From: JAAELZ01 sp965223465
Lineage (GTDB): Bacteria > Pseudomonadota > Gammaproteobacteria > Arenicellales > Poriferihabitantaceae
Assembly: GCA_965223465.1 (NCBI GenBank)
Contig: OZ245025.1
Coordinates: forward strand, 3,286,001 to 3,350,000
Length of the DNA stretch: 64,000 bases
Reading direction: 5' to 3'
Positions 61,704 to 64,000 of the stretch are shown here, in pieces; within the stretch, counting starts at the first letter, position 1; the number at the start of each line of letters is the position of its first letter. Below the pieces are notes generated by a model. That model was not told the origin of the DNA and did not search any database. It worked only from the letters and a program-made list of their open reading frames with translations. Position numbers and translations under genes: made by a program.

Positions 61704-62654
61704 TTACATACTAAAGGCATCCGTTGCGGCCACCAGTTTTTTCTGAATACCTAGTTCAGAAACTGAATGCCCCGCATCTTGAATCATGTAAAACTTGGCC
61801 TCCGGCCAGGCTTTATGTAATTCCCAGGCGGATTCCGCTGGGCATACAACATCATAGCGCCCTTGTACAATCACTCCCGGGATATGACGAATTTTGTCAA
61901 TCCGGTTAAGCAAATAGTTATCTTCGTTAAAAAAGCACTTGTTGATAAAATAATGACATTCAATGCGCGCAAAAGCTTCCGCAAAGCGATCTTCACCAAA
62001 AGCATGCATTAGATTTTCATCTTGAATTAGTTTTGAAGTACTTGCTTCCCATATTGCCCAGGCACGTGCTGCTGCTTTCCTTGTTTTGGGGTCGTCATCA
62101 GTCAACCTTTTATAGTAGGCGGCAATAAGGTCGTGGCGCTCATCTGCTGGAATGGCCTCAACATAGTGTTCCCACGCATCAGGATATATACGGCTACAAC
62201 CTTCCTGGTAAAACCATTTAAGTTCGTGCTGACGAACTAGAAATATCCCGCGTAGAAATAATACCAGACAAACTTCAGGGTGGGTTTGCGAATAGGCTAG
62301 GCTCAGGGTGGAACCCCAGCTGCCTCCAAATACCGCCCATTTTGGGATGCTTAAATGGTTTCGGAGTTTTTCGATATCTTTGACCAAATTCCAGGTGGTA
62401 TTTTCACGCAGTTCAGCAAAGGGTGTACTTTTTCCGCAACCACGTTGCGAAAGCTGCACAATTCTCCATTTATTCGGGTCGAAATAACGTCGATACTCCG
62501 GGCGCATACCACCACCAGGCCCGCCGTGCAGGATGACCACCGGTATGCCATCTGGGTTACCGCTTTGTTCGTAGTGAATCGTATGCAAATCCGATACGGT
62601 TAAGAAATCATCATCGAATGGTTCGAAAGCAGGATACAGGGGGCTGTTTGTCAT
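61704..62654 (-). CDS. pip: Proline iminopeptidase
   Basis: 316 residues, the usual length. VVILHGGPGGGMRPEYRRYF is the oxyanion region, GGSWGSTLSLAYS holds nucleophile Ser112, GRYDVVCP supplies the Asp, and DAGHSVSE the His. The enzyme (peptidase S33) removes N-terminal proline from peptides in the cytoplasm. The highly conserved DQRGxGxS motif reads SQRGCGKS here, an unusual substitution. It is the last gene of a TlpA-like, EamA, pip set on the minus strand and belongs to the chromosomal flank beyond the tRNA. Confidence 0.9.
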   Translation of the reverse strand: MTNSPLYPAFEPFDDDFLTVSDLHTIHYEQSGNPDGIPVVILHGGPGGGMRPEYRRYFDPNKWRIVQLSQRGCGKSTPFAELRENTTWNLVKDIEKLRNHLSIPKWAVFGGSWGSTLSLAYSQTHPEVCLVLFLRGIFLVRQHELKWFYQEGCSRIYPDAWEHYVEAIPADERHDLIAAYYKRLTDDDPKTRKAAARAWAIWEASTSKLIQDENLMHAFGEDRFAEAFARIECHYFINKCFFNEDNYLLNRIDKIRHIPGVIVQGRYDVVCPAESAWELHKAWPEAKFYMIQDAGHSVSELGIQKKLVAATDAFSM

Positions 62655-62675
62655 CGGTATGGAGCGGCAATAGGA

Positions 62676-63590
62676 TTATCCATTATAACGCGCTCGGGAA
62701 GGGCCTATAAACGCAATCAACACCCCCATTACGATTAATAAAGCACCTACCAACTGCACACTATTGAGCGTTTCATGCAAAAACAAATAGGAGAATAAGG
62801 CGGTGAATAGGCTTATCGTGGGTGTCATGAGACCGGCCAGGTTTGCTCCACCCATGGCGACGCCTTGTTGCCAGAAATAATAGGCAAATAAAGAAGGAAA
62901 AACAACGACATAAGCTATCATCAGGTAGGTTTCTTTTCCCCAAAGAATCGGTGCATGCGTGGCTTGCTCGTAGAGGAAAAAAGGTAAAACAAACAAGGTG
63001 CCGATCAAAAACTGTATCGCAAGAAAAGGGAGCGATGCGAGTTCCGGTGGGCGCCAGTTTTTAAGTAGAACAGAATATAAGGCCCAGCTCAGGACCGAAC
63101 CCACGATGATCAGATCGCCTGGGTTGGTATCCATGTTGATAATTCTCCCCAGGTCGCCTTTGCTGATGACCCAGGCGACACCCAATAGGGCGACGATTAA
63201 GCCTAACATTTGCTTACCACTGGCACGTTCCTGTCCTATTAGGTAATTCAGCCCGATAATGGCGACCGGCAGGGAAGATAAGATGATGGAACTATTATTT
63301 GCGCTGGTTATGGTTAAACCCAGGTAGAGCAAGGTATTAAACAGGCCAGTTCCACAAACTCCCAGCAGGATTAATATTTTATAGTGTCGCAGGAGGAGTG
63401 CCCTTGATTCATAAAGTGGCTTGGCTGCAAAGATTAAAATGATCCCGCTGGCAATCAACCAACGATAAAAAGCCAGACTGAACGGGCCGATAAAGTCGTT
63501 GGCTGATTTGCCAACAATGTTATTACCCGCCCATAAAACTGGGGGAATAATCAAAAATACAAACACCTTCAGACGTGAATGCGTACTCAA
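62676..63590 (-). CDS. EamA/DMT-family transporter
   Basis: 304 residues with about ten hydrophobic segments in two repeated halves, the drug/metabolite transporter EamA layout (VLWAGNNIVGKSANDFIGPF at the start, VVFPSLFAYYFWQQGVAMGG and LFTALFSYLFLHETLN in the second half). Such proteins export small metabolites such as amino acids; the substrate cannot be predicted. It lies 21 bases upstream of pip and two bases after the TlpA-like gene, so the three are probably one operon. Confidence 0.85.
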   Translation of the reverse strand: MSTHSRLKVFVFLIIPPVLWAGNNIVGKSANDFIGPFSLAFYRWLIASGIILIFAAKPLYESRALLLRHYKILILLGVCGTGLFNTLLYLGLTITSANNSSIILSSLPVAIIGLNYLIGQERASGKQMLGLIVALLGVAWVISKGDLGRIINMDTNPGDLIIVGSVLSWALYSVLLKNWRPPELASLPFLAIQFLIGTLFVLPFFLYEQATHAPILWGKETYLMIAYVVVFPSLFAYYFWQQGVAMGGANLAGLMTPTISLFTALFSYLFLHETLNSVQLVGALLIVMGVLIAFIGPSRARYNG

Positions 63591-63592
63591 CT

Positions 63593-64000
63593 TTAGTGTA
63601 CGAGTAGCGCGTCGATAAACTGACGATTTTGTTGCTCATCCCATTCAACCGCGCCAAAGCTGCCAAAACTTAACGTCCCACTTTGATCGACCAGAAAGTT
63701 TGTTGGAAAGCCGTACACGTTCCACGCTTTCATGGTTTTGCCTTCGGGATCGCGCAGGTTAATATAGGCAGACATGTCGAATTCCTGCATCACTTTTTCT
63801 ATTTCTTGAATAGATTCTCCAACATTGATGGTAATGATCTGTAAACCTTTGGAGCCATAATCTCGGTGTAAGCGCTCAATTGCGGGAAGTTCCTTGATGC
63901 ACGGCTCGCACCAACCCGCCCAGAAACTGACCAGCGATAGCGCATACTGCGAATAGTCAATCTCAGTTGGCGTAGATTGCATGTCGATAAGCGCTATGGG
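63593..64000 (-). CDS. TlpA-like thioredoxin-fold protein, partial at the window edge
   Basis: The frame stays open to the edge of the window, so the N-terminus (signal or anchor) is missing. The visible 135 residues hold FWAGWCEPCIKELPAIERLH, the thioredoxin active site WCxxC, then IITINVGESIQEIEKVMQEF and the cis-Pro loop YGFPTNFLVDQSG. It is a TlpA/ResA-like membrane-linked thiol-disulfide reductase that reduces cytochrome-c-type or other exported proteins (family knowledge). The Met at 63982 is probably internal. It is the first visible gene of the operon with EamA and pip. Confidence 0.85.
   Translation of the reverse strand, partial: PIALIDMQSTPTEIDYSQYALSLVSFWAGWCEPCIKELPAIERLHRDYGSKGLQIITINVGESIQEIEKVMQEFDMSAYINLRDPEGKTMKAWNVYGFPTNFLVDQSGTLSFGSFGAVEWDEQQNRQFIDALLVH

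Overview
The window looks like gammaproteobacterial chromosome with a large accessory region. Supporting signs are many Sec signal peptides and lipoboxes, a PA2778/PA2779-type gene pair, strong Shine-Dalgarno sequences, and an ordinary tRNA-Thr(CGT) beside proline iminopeptidase, EamA and TlpA-like genes. Most of the DNA is AT-rich; the 6.5-kb gene at 24.4-30.9 kb is visibly richer in G+C. I cannot name the genus.

Layout. 0-0.9 kb: insertion-sequence debris, with nested inverted repeats and an IS3 orfA stump. 0.9-9.1 kb: small hypothetical genes, then a cluster of exported hydrolases (metzincin-like lipoprotein, alpha/beta-hydrolase lipoprotein, two DNase I-fold EEP proteins) and an XRE regulator with an operator-like repeat array. 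9.2-15.2 kb: PA2779/PA2778-like pair, a peptidoglycan-binding lipoprotein, an M15 peptidase fused out of frame to an AsmA-like gene by an apparent deletion, and an orphan HsdR-N-type nuclease. 15.3-21.4 kb: an RHS toxin encoded as two overlapping genes, each with its own signal peptide, followed by an immunity-gene array and a decayed copy of the first immunity gene. 21.5-24.1 kb: a small winged-helix protein, a large serine recombinase lacking its catalytic domain, a RadC-like protein and a 57-residue protein. 24.4-38.6 kb: defence and mobility genes, namely a 2156-residue nuclease-STAND NTPase (Avs3-like), a VRR-NUC protein, a Shedu-like nuclease, an intact large serine recombinase, a P-loop helicase-like ATPase, an XRE regulator and a RuvC-like resolvase. 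38.7-47.7 kb: a second RHS operon (GNAT, LuxR-type regulator, 2092-residue RHS, candidate immunity gene). 47.8-52.5 kb: a NACHT protein and a radical-SAM protein whose ribosome-binding site lies in a perfect hairpin. 52.6-61.6 kb: two HerA/FtsK/VirD4-type DNA translocases, membrane proteins, a tandem gene pair, a DNA methyltransferase, an excisionase-like protein and a tyrosine integrase ending 14 bp from the 3' end of tRNA-Thr. 61.6-64 kb: chromosomal flank.

Interpretation. The right end of an integrated element sits at the tRNA-Thr gene. Its backbone (integrase, excisionase, methyltransferase, two translocases, RuvC-like resolvase, helicase-like ATPase, RadC) carries at least three predicted anti-phage genes (Avs3-like, NACHT, Shedu) and interbacterial RHS toxins with immunity genes. 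No relaxase and no mating-pair genes are visible, so its mode of transfer is unclear. The left end and the left attachment site were not found in this window.
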